Source: Agarophyton chilense
Taxonomy: Eukaryota; Rhodophyta; Florideophyceae; Gracilariales; Gracilariaceae
DNA length: 64,000 bases
Direction: 5' to 3'
Assembly: GCA_030374765.1 (NCBI GenBank)
Contig: JARGXX010000099.1
Coordinates: 1,488,001-1,552,000, forward strand
Below the pieces are notes generated by a model. That model made no database searches. It was not told the DNA's origin and worked only from the letters and a program-made list of their open reading frames with translations. This document shows, one piece after another, positions 44,554 to 56,510 of the stretch (positions are counted from its first letter, which is position 1; every line of letters starts with the position of its first letter). The translations under genes and the position numbers were made by a program.

Positions 44554-45619
44554 TTCTCAGGCTTTGTGTCTTTCAGCTCAAATATTCGGAAGCATAGCTT
44601 TGCCAGGACAAGTTTATGGCCGATGAACTTCAAATTCTTCACGTAGTTGCAGAAGAGACTAAACGACTCTCGTAGAATCTTAGATTGGGACGAAATCTCG
44701 AGTTAACTTGTCAACGATAAATCTTCAAAATATTGGTAGTATCCTGTATGCCAGAGTTAAATGGATTATTCAGCACGAAAATTGTCCCGCAGTAGGCAAT
44801 GCTCTTGTGGAGCAAGATTTAAAAATTAGTCGCTGAAGGCGTTGAATCTTGTAAGATAGGACTCTGCAAAAGGCTGGGATTCGTGTAATGAAGAACAACA
44901 CTGTTAGTTCGTCCGGGCACCTGTCTAATTTTGACGAAGCGAGAAGTGTTTAAAAATATTAAGAAAATGAACAATCCTGAGAAACAGAGAGCACGTACGG
45001 GGCAAGAAAATTGGGAGTTGGAACCAAAGTCATTGGTTTAACAAAGAATGTTGGTAAACACAGTGGTAAAGATGAAAATGATGACATCTTCTTGGTGGAG
45101 CTTTGGAGGAGGAGGCACCAGATGCCAAACAGCGGTGGAAAGGAAAACAGATTAGCAGCAGATGCCGCATCAGCGCTTCTGGGCTTGACCAATCGACGAG
45201 AATGACGGAGATAAATCAGCGTGGGTGATTGATGGTTTGTCAAATTAGGCCTTGTATGATTTTCGGGGCCATTAACACACATAGAGTTCAAAAAAATCTG
45301 CACTTAAGAGTGCGTATAATTTAGTTTGAAGAGCAGCAAATTTTTGTCAAATAAAGCACCCGGGGAGGATTAGCGGTTAGAATAATGCTAAAATCTCGTC
45401 CACGGTACAGTGTGTGTAAATCACTTACGAGCACACGCCCACCGTGGCCAAACACCAGCATTCCAGAGGTCCAGAAATATAATATCACCACAACCCATTC
45501 TCTGTTGAATGCTAAGCACAATGCCAGCATCGATTTTAAATTTGAGACCATTACTACTCAGTAAAGTATAGAACTGTTTGATATCCTTTAAAAAGCACTT
45601 CGAAATAATTTACAGTTCA
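44554..45619. other. Spacer, no gene recognised
   Basis: About 1.1 kb. Opposite-strand frames at 44959-45303 (-) and 45011-45205 (+) overlap, and neither shows a domain or homology I recognise. Confidence 0.5.
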
Positions 45620-46641
45620 AAAAACAAATGTATCCTTATCCAATACTTTGTAGCGCGTCCACGAGCACCGAACACCGCCAACATGTGACGAGGCAAGCTC
45701 TTATAGAGCTTAAGGAACAACTGTCCACCAATAGTAGCCCAAACGCCTCCAATAGCTTCTTTAAGATCCGCAACATTCTTAGAATGTCTGCTACGTGCAT
45801 GTACTCTTCTGGCCGTAATATCCCATATATTCCCAATAATATTGATATCCAGAGATTTTGCTGACCACTCTAGCGTCTTAACTTTCTTCGAAAAGAGCTA
45901 ATCCTTGGTCAAATGTGCAGTCTAAATAGAAGCTCTATCATGCTGAAACACCCGAGGAACACTTTCTCCAAATACCTCTGCGGCAAATTGCAAGAAACCA
46001 TATTGTAATACTTTAGCATAACGCTTCGCTTTTTGTGACCCAACCATGTACATCAAAGAGGAAACTACATATAAAGGTATAGCTTCTCAGACTTTAACAG
46101 AATCACCACCATTTTGACGCTTGGAAAAAATTTCTCGTTACCTCTCAGAGTATGCCAATAGCAATCCAATTTATCTGGTCGGTCAAGATTAAACTATTTT
46201 TCTTCGTTGAATATCACAGTGTTCCGAAAACTTTACCCTAGAATGACAAAAATGCGACACCACTATACCCTATTTTCCTGACGTTTTGGAGTCATCAAAG
46301 GAGCTTTCGCATTTTTTTGTACTTCAAATGTGGTGTAGCCTTTAGAATTTGCTATAATATTCGATCTTTTGCAAGCAGTTTTAAAGTAGATTTTATCTTT
46401 CTAGATGACTCTTCACAAAAAAGCTCTTCAAATTGATGTAAGTTTCTGTGTTGAATTCAGTCGACGATTTTTTTTGTTCTTCTTTTTGTGGCCCTGGGGT
46501 TTTTTGACGATTTAGAAAATTGGGAACAGCACTGACGCATCTTCCTATCTTGTTCGAAATGGTACTGAGTTGTACACACTCACTATGGTTGGCAAGAATT
46601 TGGCCTTTTTCATTATCGGTAAGAGCAGGTCTTCGGCCCAT
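45620..46641 (-). pseudogene. Tc1/mariner-like transposase relic
   Basis: The N-terminal helix-turn-helix is clear: MGRRPALTDNEKGQILA, VQLSTISNKIGRCVSAV, NFLNRQKTPGPQK (46641-46393). In the middle VIFNEEK and NLDRPDKLDCYWHTLRGNEK match the catalytic Asp region (VIFNEEK has lost the DEKKF Asp). The end reads LEWSAKSLDINIIGNIWDIT, where WPAxSPDLNPIENLW is expected, so the catalytic Glu is Gly. SRHSKNVADLKEAI and LYKSLPRHMLAVF complete the C-terminus. Frame shifts occur between the three parts. Terminal inverted repeats were not found. Confidence 0.85.
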
Positions 46642-47339
46642 TTCTGCTGCCTGGGACTGATAGTTACGGAAACTAAGATATAGAACAAAGAATATAGAAC
46701 TGTTTCGCGAAGGTTGATTTGTGATTTATTTGTACTAGCAGAAGATTGCGCGCGTTTTTTCTTTTGTACTGAAACGAATTTCGCGGGTCTTACTAAAGAT
46801 CATGAAACAGTTTTGTACTTAAATACGGAATAGTGGGTTCATTTTAAAATTCGATGCCGGGATTGTGCTAAGGACTAAATAATGAATAGATGGTGGTGGT
46901 ATCATATATTGGCACCTCAGGAAAGGTGGTGTTTGGTGGAGGGGGCGATGTTTTCAAAATTGATTTTCGCACACTGTACGAAGGTACCTCGAGTCTTAGT
47001 ATGTGTGCACCAAGTGGAGGAAAACGGCACACATTTTTGTCAAAATAGAGACTGTACGCTCCCAAGAAATCCACGAAATTGGGAAGTAGTTGGAAAGCCT
47101 GCCATTGCAAAAGTTTCACAACATATTTCACATACACAGAAGTTTTCAGACTCGGAAGCCTGCGATATTCGGTGACGACTAGAGAGTATTATTCTCACCA
47201 GGGTCAACGTTCGAATCTCAGCGACCACCATGGCGTCGCAGTCGGACTTTAGGCACACGGCATGCCGCGGTCGCGCATACTCACTTGGATTAGTTGTAGG
47301 GGCCCTTTGCAAACGGCGTCGCAACTCACACAGGTCCGC
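46642..47339. other. Spacer between Tc1 and PIF relics
   Basis: AT-rich, with a GC-richer part from 47180. Short frames on both strands do not show domains. It may include ends of either DNA transposon. Confidence 0.5.
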
Positions 47340-48240
47340 GTTTTGGACTCCAAGCGTCATGCTATTTCTCGATGAACGGGCTCAACGCATTTGGACGAGC
47401 ACGATCGCGTCATTGCCCGCAGTAACCGCATTTCAAACAGCGTTTTTTCGTTTAACTTCAATAGGTATGGGGAAAAACAGTGTTTTTACAACTTCCGCTT
47501 CACGCGCCGCGATGTCGAGCGAATGGTGTGGGCAGTAGCTCGCCCAGGTGCAAAGATACATACGAACCGTAACAAATACAGCGTAAAACCCATCATAGGG
47601 ACCTGCCTCGTGTTTCGCTGCATGTCCTCCCCTGTAACATGGGCGGACCATAAGCCTATTTTAGGCAAAAAAGGCCTCATTTATCGGAGATATACTGGGA
47701 GGAAATAAAATTGATGTGGAAAGCTGATAAAGCTGTTCTTTACAGAATATCGATGCCCTTCATGCAAGAACATGCGGCGAAGAACGCGCGTACTATCTAC
47801 GACAAGGCGCATGCACTTCAGAACTGCGTCTCATTCGTAAAAGGGACGGTGATTGGTATTGCTCGTCCAAAAGAACATAGGCGACAACGTGTTTTTCACA
47901 AAGGGCATAAACGCAAATATGCTCTCAAGTACTACGCTGTGAACACCTCTGACGGATTATCTTTACATGTTTGCGGCCAAACAGAAGGACATCGGCACGA
48001 CTGGACGTTGCCTTTGTTCTATATTGCAGGTGGGGCACGCAATGTATTGCATCTATGGGGAATCAGGGCACAATCGCCGTTCGTATTTAGAGGTCCCTTT
48101 CCAAGAAACATCGTTAAACGCAGCTCAGAAGGCGTTCAACAAGATTTAGTCGACAAGGATAACGGTGGAGTGGATATTTAAAAAGATCAAGATGCATTTT
48201 ACTATCGTAGATTTAAAGGGCTAGGGTAAACTTTTGAAGA
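47340..48240 (+). pseudogene. PIF/Harbinger-like transposase relic
   Basis: FRFTRRDVERMVWAV, then (after a stop at 47706 and a new frame at 47711) IYDKAHALQNCVSFVKGTV, GHKRKYALKYYAVNTSDGL and EGHRHDWTLP, the pattern of DDE_Tnp_4 transposases. Past a frameshift near 48040 it continues YGESGHNRRSYLEVPFQ, AQKAFNKI and RITVEWIFKKIKMHF. The expected catalytic residues are D (FIDGT), D (GDSGY) and E (VEW). Here the first is Lys, the second Glu, and only the last is kept, so it is dead. Confidence 0.75.
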
Positions 48241-50702
48241 GCCCGATTGGATTTATTCTTCTCTGATGCGTGTTCTTGGGCGATTGTCACAGTTGAATGT
48301 ATCTCGACCAGATATCGCAATACTTAATGTACTCTCCTCCATCACTCGAGAAAATCTTGGTCATGCACACAGAACATTAAGATGACCGAGCAAAGGTTGC
48401 GAGGACCAAGTTCGCGAAAACAAGCTTGCGAGCTTTAATGAAGACTTGGTTGGCGTCAGAGCGCTACAACACTCTACAAGGAGAACATAGCGCTTCTCTG
48501 CAGCGATTCCACAACTTTCAAAGGCCAAAAACTGCCGCAACGCATGAAAAAACTTACTTCTCTAGAGACTGGAAAGAGCCTAGTAAAACCTGAAGTTTCC
48601 TCATTTATAGCTCTTTGTTCTTCTAACGTTGCAATCGACGCTCTTTTCGGTATTAAAGACGCCTTTTTTATACAACCAAACGCTGCAAGCTCCCCTTAGA
48701 TACCATGACGTCGTAATTTTATGCGCTTTTTGCGATTCTTGGTACTACCGCCCGAGTCCCTTCCTGAACCTTCACTGTTGCCCTTTTAATCGGGTTTGCA
48801 CTTACATTTGCGGTACATGGAAGCAAGGAAAATTTTATTTGCTATATGTTACTTCTGTTAATCTGTTTTGAAATCCTTCTCCTTCTTCTCGCTCTTCTCT
48901 CGCTTGAACTTTTTTCAGCTTCATCCATTTTCAAGAAGAGCTCTTCAAGCTCGTTTAGTTCATTCTGATTTATTCCAAAATGCATATGTGTGAGCCTGTT
49001 TTCTTTTCAGCAGCTTCTTTTAAAACAGTGTAGAGATCCTAGCATTGCATTAAAATGACCTTGAAGGGCATGTAGATGTTAGAATTTCAGCGCGTAGCTA
49101 CAGATTCATAACGTGGGCGTGTTTTTTTATAGAGGGCTATTTGCGTCTAGCAACTGCCACCTCTTGAACAATTAAAAGGTCTCCAAAAGGCGTAATCTGT
49201 GAGCAACGGACGCTATTGTTGTGGAGTTTGTCATCATGCGCAGAAGATGTCGCAACGGAGGGTGCATTAGATGGCGTAGTATCCGACGCAGTTTAAACAG
49301 CTTTGTGATCAAGAAATGTCTGTACGGACGCGATGGACGCAGGCATTAGAGGCAGGGCTGCGGGTGTATATTGCGTAGAAGAGGACGAGGCAGTGTCGCT
49401 GGCCGCAGCGGGGAATAGGTCTGGGTTTGGTTTGTGAGGGATGCGCGGCATTGGCTACACAAAGGCTGGTGCTTTTTCAAGGTGGTATCTACCCTTCCCG
49501 CCAAATTATATTCCTCACGGCTGTGCAACTTCCTCACAGACTCGTGACAAAACGGACACAATTCAGCCCGGTTTGTAACGAGCAGGAGGGAGAATTCTGC
49601 AAGGGTGCTGCCACTGTAAATTTTATTTCTCACATGCTCCAGAAATGTGGCTCACATCCGCAGGCGTACGGTCACTAATATCGATGTGGCCGAATCCTTA
49701 GCAGAATGTGTGACCCTACTCCGTCGAGATATAATCATCATCTTTTTCTTGTAGACTCTAAATCTCTAGTTTTCTAACGCAAAGCTGAAAGAGAAGTTCA
49801 AGAGGGATTTTTCTCTCTTCAAGAAAGCCAAGAGCTTTTTTGGATGTTCTCCCGAGAATTCATCATCTTTCTATCATTGCATCAGTATTCTACACGACGA
49901 CCCGAGACTGAAGAAAAGTAAGAGATTGTTTTTCCCACTGGAAATGTTAAGTACGAATGTACATCTCTTGGCTCCTGAGGGCTCGAAGTTTCTCCAGAGG
50001 TGGTGTATCACCTTAAAACTTATGACGTTTACTCCCTTTCCCTCCTCCTCATCACCGCAGCTGCCCATTCACCCTCCGTCCCCTCCGTCCCCTCTCTTCA
50101 TACGGGCTTTGTACCCATTCCTGGTTTACAAGAACCCTTTGTAAATACGTAATTCCCCCACCGCTTTTCGCAAAACGGCGAAGAACTTCCTCGTTCTGGT
50201 ATTAAACCTGTTCAGAATGGAGTGTCACACATACACATACCACCTCAGCCAACTAAAGACAGGCTTGTTATCGCCATGCCTTTTTCTTGAAGCTGTTTGG
50301 CTTGTTTCTTGTTTTAAAAGAGTTGAAGAGCAAAACAGGATAATTGAGATTGGATGAAACGCGCATCGCTTGAAAGAAAGCACTCCGCCTTTGCCGTAAA
50401 TAAACTTGTCGTCGGTAATGTATCTGAGAATTAGGGATTCAATACAACAAACCTAAACGACACCAGGTTTTTTTCCTTCTTGCTGTCGGTTTGGCTTCTC
50501 AGGCGCCACATCCCTCGTTTCGGACTGATGTAAGCACTCCACGAAACTATTCCTCTTCTTCATTGCACACAAGAATCGTTCTTACTATTAATTTGTAGCC
50601 ATGGCACAATACAGCTTCCATCCCAAACTGTATTAAGCAACGTAGAACAATAGAACAAATTCTTCTCCGAACTGAGCTAAAACAATTGGGAGACAAAACC
50701 AT
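48241..50702. other. 2.5-kb boundary between transposon block and gene island
   Basis: No supportable gene. A minus-strand frame at 49346-49633 contains CPFCHESV and CSQCR, two CxxC pairs 34 residues apart, which may be a decayed zinc-ribbon or chance. The last few hundred bases are the 3' flank of FolD. Confidence 0.5.
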
Positions 50703-51602
50703 CTACACTTCTTCATTCTTCTCCTTCCTTATTGCTGCGTCGACACAATTTCTGAGCAGCATAGCAATAGTCATAGGACCCACGCCACCAGGTACAGGGG
50801 TGATCATGCCCGCAACTTTTCGACATTCTTCAAAATCAACGTCTCCCACCAGCCTGTATCCCGACTTTTTCGACGAATCCGGTTTTGAGTTGATACCTAC
50901 ATCTATGACTATACACCCCGGCTTCAGCCATTCCCGTTTTACCATCTCTACCCGACCGGCTGCAGCAATTACAATATCTGCTCTTCGAACGACACCAGGT
51001 AGATCACTCGTCCGTGAATGTGCGATGGTAACAGTAGCGTTTTCGTGTATGAGCAACATGCTCACAGGAAGTCCGACGATGTTACTTCTTCCAATCACCA
51101 CTGCTTCCTTCCCTGATATCTCTACACCACTCCTTTTTAAAAGCTCTACACAGCCCCGAGGCGTACACGGCACAAACAATGGATTTCGACCTTTCATTGC
51201 AAGTTTACCAATATTAACGACATGAAACCCATCTACATCTTTTTCAATTGATATTGAAGACAGAACACGTTCTTCATTAATATGTGACGGCAGTGGAAGC
51301 TGTACCAATATTCCATGAACCGATTCGTCTTCGTTAAGATCACGGACGGCGCGTAAAACTTCTATTTCGCTCGTTGTTTCCGGGAGCTTTACATGAATTG
51401 ATCGCATGGAGCACTCTTCACAAGCCTTGATCTTCATCCTCACATACACAGCAGAGTCGGTTCGGTCACCAACAAGGACAGTGGCGAGAGCAGGCACAAC
51501 GGTAGACAAAGACTGTACGTCTGCTTTAATTTCGGCTCTTATCTCCGCTGCGATTGCCTTTCCATCGATCATGACACCATATTCAACCTGGTTATCGGTC
51601 AT
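50703..51602 (-). CDS. FOLD: Methylenetetrahydrofolate dehydrogenase / methenyltetrahydrofolate cyclohydrolase (FolD)
   Basis: Bifunctional enzyme that interconverts 5,10-methylene-, methenyl- and 10-formyl-tetrahydrofolate with NAD(P), supplying one-carbon units for purine and methionine synthesis. 299 residues, the usual length. N-terminal catalytic half: VLVGD, YVRMKIKA with Tyr53 and catalytic Lys57, GILVQLPLP, KDVDGFH with Asp124 and PCTPRG. The Rossmann half has GRSNIVG (171-177), TVTIAHSRT, ADIVIAAAG, WLKPGCIVIDVG and the family signature PVPGGVGPMT (269-278). The ATG at 51602 is chosen because the frame upstream is open for only 14 codons and lacks an ATG. No targeting peptide is evident, so it is probably cytosolic. 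Single exon; downstream member of a minus-strand tandem. Confidence 0.95.
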   Translation of the reverse strand: MTDNQVEYGVMIDGKAIAAEIRAEIKADVQSLSTVVPALATVLVGDRTDSAVYVRMKIKACEECSMRSIHVKLPETTSEIEVLRAVRDLNEDESVHGILVQLPLPSHINEERVLSSISIEKDVDGFHVVNIGKLAMKGRNPLFVPCTPRGCVELLKRSGVEISGKEAVVIGRSNIVGLPVSMLLIHENATVTIAHSRTSDLPGVVRRADIVIAAAGRVEMVKREWLKPGCIVIDVGINSKPDSSKKSGYRLVGDVDFEECRKVAGMITPVPGGVGPMTIAMLLRNCVDAAIRKEKNEEV

Positions 51603-52661
51603 TTTAGGAGATTTCGAGCGCAGGAACGTCAATTGTTCAAACAAAGCCGGATATTTCTTCTAGAGCGCAAATGCATAAAAGAGGCCAGGTTTGACTGTTC
51701 TTATCACCAGCAAATATGAGTGTTCACAGACTACACAGTGTAGCAGCTCTTGAACACGCGCTTCGCTATGACAAATGAGTCATTAAACTCAAACGCTCAT
51801 ATCTTGGATACCGTGATCGGGATCAACGACTGAAGCGTTTCGAATATCGAAGGACGGAACTAGACGAAACTATCGGAACGAGATCGCACCAGATGAGGTA
51901 TAGATTGGCAAAGAATGGCGACACCTGTACCTTTTAGTGGATTCAGTGCATATGTGTTTTCTCAACAAAATTGGTGCCGACATATTATTTATTGTTCGTG
52001 TCGTGTATGAGGATGGTATCTTTGTATATGGTGGGGTTCGCAAAGGTTAGGCTCAAATGGTTATCACGACAAAATGAACAGGATAAAACACATCTTCGTT
52101 GAAATCGGCACGATATAGTTTTGACAGTGTTTAAACATCATTGCAAAGGGTTGCGTTACGGTACTACCATGCCGATGCCCCTTCAGATTAATTCTTCAGA
52201 AGTTGGAAGTGTTTTTATCTATGAGAGCATAGATGCACTGCTTGAAGTATCAAAACTACTGAGAGACAATGAAAGGAGGGCTGTTATATTGCGAACCCAA
52301 ATATTCGTACGTGAACATTTAGCATTCCTTTGAATTTGTACCTGTGACTTTCAATCGCTGGCGCATGAGATCTTGAACGCAACGAGAGCAATAGCTTTTT
52401 GTCGCTTTTCTCTTTCAACTAATTTCTCTTCATTGTACGCCTCAAGACTTGAATTTAGCAATCTTCCGCGCTTGGCTTTTCATTCGAATGGGGTAATGAG
52501 CTGTCGACAATCTTCACTGTGGAGAAATTGATGGGAGTTGAACCGGTTCTGTTTGTTTCCGTTGTGAAACAGAATTCTTTACAATGTGATCATGATTACA
52601 TCAGCGTACTGCGCTGGCTTTTTCGCGTTACTTATTTGAGCGTTCATTAGCACTGACTCGC
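51603..52661. other. Intergenic region upstream of FolD
   Basis: About 1.06 kb between the UBA gene's stop and the FolD start, presumably terminator and promoter. A 70-codon plus-strand frame (52121-52333) has no recognisable domain and is not called. Confidence 0.6.
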
Positions 52662-55581
52662 CTAGGAATAATAACCCCCTTGCTGATGACTCCAATAACC
52701 ATTCGGCGCCCCAGGTCCGGCCGCATATACACTGGAGTTCTGAGATGCACCGGGCATGGACTGATTCATTCCGGGACCGTTTCCTCCATCTGCTCTGCCG
52801 CTGTTCGGCTGCCTATTATTCCAACTTACAGGTCCTCCGGCCACAACACCGCTGCTTACTCCCGGCATGCCACCAGTGTAGTCTTGGTAAGCCATACCAT
52901 GTACTATTCCTCCAGGCATACCCATTGCCCCCAGGCTATTTCCAGGATTTGGCCGGACAGGTTTGTATGCACCGTCGTTGGGATTCTTCTGCGAGTTCGT
53001 GTGATTCATCGATGTGTTCAAGTAACCCCCAGGTGTGTACATACTTTCACTCAACCCAGAACCGTTCCTAGAATTTGCACCAAGACCTACACTGGCGTCA
53101 TCAAAGCCAAAGCCCCCTCGACCGCCCTGGGATGATACTTGACCCGCGGTAGGATACGGAAAAGGATTCGGCCCTGGTGCCATTCCAGGGGGAGGTCCAT
53201 AAGGACCAGTTGGGAATGGATACAGAGGGTACTGCATGGAATGATAACCAGCCATCAGGTACGGTGGCGCAAGGGGATCCATCCCAGAGGGTAGTCCGGA
53301 TGACCCTATGGTGGCTGTTTTATCTACATCTGAATTTCCACCGTGCATTCCGTCCTTGTTAATACCAGTCTGGACACCGGCTTGCAAAGCACTAATGTCA
53401 CCCAAGCCAGGGATTGCTCCATACTTTCCTGTCCCCGACTGCATTCCGGGCAAGGAAGCTGGGTCATAATGAGGCATTGATCCAGGGGGACCAAGATTTG
53501 GTGCCCTAGAACTTCCAAGTTCTCCGCTATTGTCATAGGATGGTATCGCGGGAGAATAACCGTGAAGAGAAGGAACTAGATATGGATTCGGATAGTTAGG
53601 TGGCGGAAAACTCCCTCCGTGACCTACTTGAAGCATAGGAAACATTCCGGAACCAGTCGCAGCAGCTCCAGACGAGATCGGTGCTGAAATAGAGGGAGGT
53701 ATTGGAGCTCTCACTTCTGGTGCCGATGACATCGCGACAGAGACATCCAGAGGTGCAGAAGCTGGCAATTGGGCTGATGGTACAACAGATGGTGCAGTTG
53801 TGGAAACTACAGAGGGAGGAACGGGCGTGGATGAGACGGCAGCTGCACTCGTTTGCGGAGGCGAAGGTTCACGCACAGTCGTTGCTGCTGGGGCATCAGC
53901 TGTTACCATGGCCATTGGGATAGGTTCGGACGTTTTCTGATCTGCTGTAGACCAATTCACGCCGTCTAAGCCGGCTAAACCAAAGGAACCGAACTGAAGA
54001 CTCAGAGAGTCTCCGGAATTTTGCTCTGAACCTATCACAGCTGCAGAGGCCACTGCAACAGCGGTGGAAGATTCATCTAGATGCTTGTCAGATTGCGTTT
54101 CCGTTGCCACAGGCGGGGTGCTCCATGCGGATGGAGACGAGGTCGGTGCTTCCAAGATGACGCTTTCAGCAGTTGAAGGGCTTGGGTCGACTGCAGCCTC
54201 CTCTGGTTCCGATGCTGGTGCTTCCACAGAAGGAATTAAGGCAGGAGTAGTTGTGTAAAGCCTGGGACGCTCTCTATCGTGCCGTGCTCTTGGCTTTCGT
54301 GGTCCTCGATCTCTTCGTTTCTTACCTTCAATAGGTTCATTGACTGTAACTTCGCCAATCGCCTCAGGTACTGGGGGCTCTGTATCGATGGCCTTAGTGA
54401 CAGAACTATTTGTAATTGGACTCTTTTCAGCTTGGGTTGCATGTTTCTCATGGCTTGTGCCAGCTGCGGCAGCTGCAGCATAATTCAGAATGGGTTTTGA
54501 AGTCGAACTGGATGCAGCAGGTTGTTTCGGAGCGGAATCATGAACCCGCACAGGGCTAGCTGACTTGACCTCGTGATGAACGGGCTTAACTTCCGGCTCA
54601 GGTTCCGGATCTTCCGCAAGTGGCTTGAGGCTCCAAGGGTCTTCTTGAGAGGGTGACGAACTTCCGGTCTTACTCCAGGCCGAACTGTTGACCTCGGTTG
54701 AAGAAGCATGTACGCTGTCATCAGGCCCCTGATTCTTCTGTGGAGATTGCCACGTACCGACTGCAATTCCATTAGTCGTGTTCGGTTCGTCCCCCACATG
54801 GCTATGAATCGGAGTATTTGCGCACCCTTGCGTCTCCGTTTTCACACTCTCGGACACATCCTGCACAGTATCGACTTCTTGGTTCCATTTCTTCGCCGAA
54901 TATGAATCCTTGGAACGTTGATGATGACCATATTGACCGTGCTGCCGAGATCCACGGCGACCACCATTCAGTTGTGATTGATTGTCGCTATGAAACGAAC
55001 GGTCGCGGTCACGGTCTCGACGATCTCTATCACGGTCTCTGTCCGATGGGCGTGAATGATTCCAGCCGCCTTTTGGCCCAGAAGCAGATCGGCTGTGTGG
55101 AGCAGGTTTCTTCTTCTTGGAAACTTCGGACCATGTCGAAACCTCGTTTCCACTAAGGAATCGCTCGATGGCCATGGTCTCGTCCATGTGACAGGCATCC
55201 AAGACTCGGATTGCCTCATCTCTGGTAACATTGCAGATTTCAATGATGTGAGAAATCTTTTCCTCCTCAAGAGGAGGGAGCTTGACAACAGGGGGGTGGG
55301 AACCTTCTTTTGAGACAGTACTGGTGTCCTGAAGATAAGAAGTCCAGGTTGGCCATGAATCAATGTGGTTCCGGGAAAGAGAACACGATGAAAACGCGAA
55401 GATGAAGAAGAAAAATGACGAAATAAGGTCAGATAACGTGATCCGGCTTGTGTGCGTTTGACGGCAAGTCTGAGGCGAAGCTACGAATATGTGGTCCAAT
55501 TCTAAAACCCCATACAGGCATGAAACATCGCCAGTGGAACAGTAAAATTCAGAAGTAGCTTACCATACTAACAGGGGCCAT
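52662..55581 (-). CDS. UBA-domain low-complexity protein (Lingerer/UBAP2-like)
   Basis: Two exons: 55581-55564 (MAPVSM) and 55328-52662, giving 894 residues. The splice restores an in-frame ATG; without it the open frame extends into implausible Phe/Ser-rich sequence. Residues 30-67 (ISHIIEICNVTRDEAIRVLD, MAIERFL) form a UBA/CUE-type three-helix fold. It is followed by TWSEVSKKKK, as in animal Lingerer/UBAP2 and plant GIP1 proteins, where the UBA is followed by a Trp and basic run. Then come an RD-repeat basic stretch, long Ser/Pro/Ala/Glu disorder, LSLQFGSFGLAGL (the LQFGSF motif of Lingerer/UBAP2) and a C-terminal half rich in Gly, Pro, Met, Tyr and Asn that looks prion-like. Family members bind RNA or RNA-granule proteins; that role is inferred here. 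It is downstream of the ABCC gene on the same strand. Confidence 0.7.
55329..55563 (-). other. Intron of the UBA-domain gene
   Basis: 235 bp. The 5' end reads ATG|GTAAGC and the 3' end TTATCTTCAG|GACACC, with a pyrimidine-rich TTTTTCTTCTTC stretch upstream of the acceptor. Splicing joins MAPVSM to DTSTVSKEG in frame. Confidence 0.75.
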
Positions 55582-56510
55582 ATGGGCTGAGGAGGAGGGG
55601 AGGGTAGAACGAGGCGGAGCGAAACAAAGCGCAAGCAGTGCAAGCTGCCCTATACAATCAACGACAGGAGTCTGATGAGGCCGTACAACGTTGGAAATGA
55701 TGGGAAGAAAGGAGGGAAGAAACTACGGAAAGCGGACGGGGAACGGACAGGAGGGCTGGGCTCGATGAAGGGGTGGGGGCTGAGGATGAGTGCCGACGAA
55801 GGTGACGCGCTTGCACGGGCAGGAAACCACAACAAAAAAAGGAAGACGGTGTACACGAGAGAAGGCTGCGCGGACGCCAAACAGGGCACGCTTGCTCTCG
55901 CTGGACTGGCGTTTGGTTTCGGTTCGCCACGCAGAATCGCGGTGCTTGTTACACAGCATGGGCACGTGGCAAAAATGGTTTTATTTTTCGGGTTTGGGTA
56001 ATTCCAGAGATACAGTTCAAACTGCGAAGGGAACTACGACGGGTATCTACTGTATGCATGTGGAATTGAAAATCGGCAAGAGCAATTTGAACGTAAAAAT
56101 CCTTGCAGTGTAATCTGATTCGCAGAACCACTAAAGAAGAATAGTTGGTACGTTTGTAAGTGTGTTAAGGAAAAGTATTGAGACTCTCACGTTCTTTATC
56201 GCAAATGGCGAGAAACCCATTGCTGGTGTTGGTAAGTGTAATCATGATCATAATATGGCCTTGATGGCCTGCTGCAACATGGCCAAAGGGAGTTTCCGTG
56301 TGACTCTTTCCTCTTACGGAGGTTGAGACGCCAGGATGTGAGACATCGAAAACACATAGCTCTCTGTTTTCAAATGTTTAACAAGCTTCGACCTCGCGCA
56401 CTGCAAGCTCAAGGAGGGCTACGTACAAAATACGGACTGACGAATATTGGTCTCTATCATGCACAAATACTTTACGCCACGACGAGAGCCTAACCACACC
56501 GTCTTCGTTT
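55582..56510. other. Intergenic region, promoter of the UBA gene
   Basis: About 930 bp between the ABCC stop and the UBA start. The half next to the UBA start is purine-rich on the plus strand (GGGAAGAAAGGAGGGAAG), which opens frames on both strands that are not genes. Confidence 0.6.

Noticed and set aside
47195-47235. tRNA-like GTTCGAATC with following GACCACCA
   Set aside because: The T-arm stem does not pair and no D-arm or anticodon arm can be folded upstream.
49346-49633. Minus-strand frame with two CxxC pairs
   Set aside because: No recognisable domain, low-complexity end, no neighbour support; kept only as a note in the spacer entry.
52121-52333. 70-codon plus-strand frame upstream of FolD
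   Set aside because: Too short, no domain, no start context or homology to support it.
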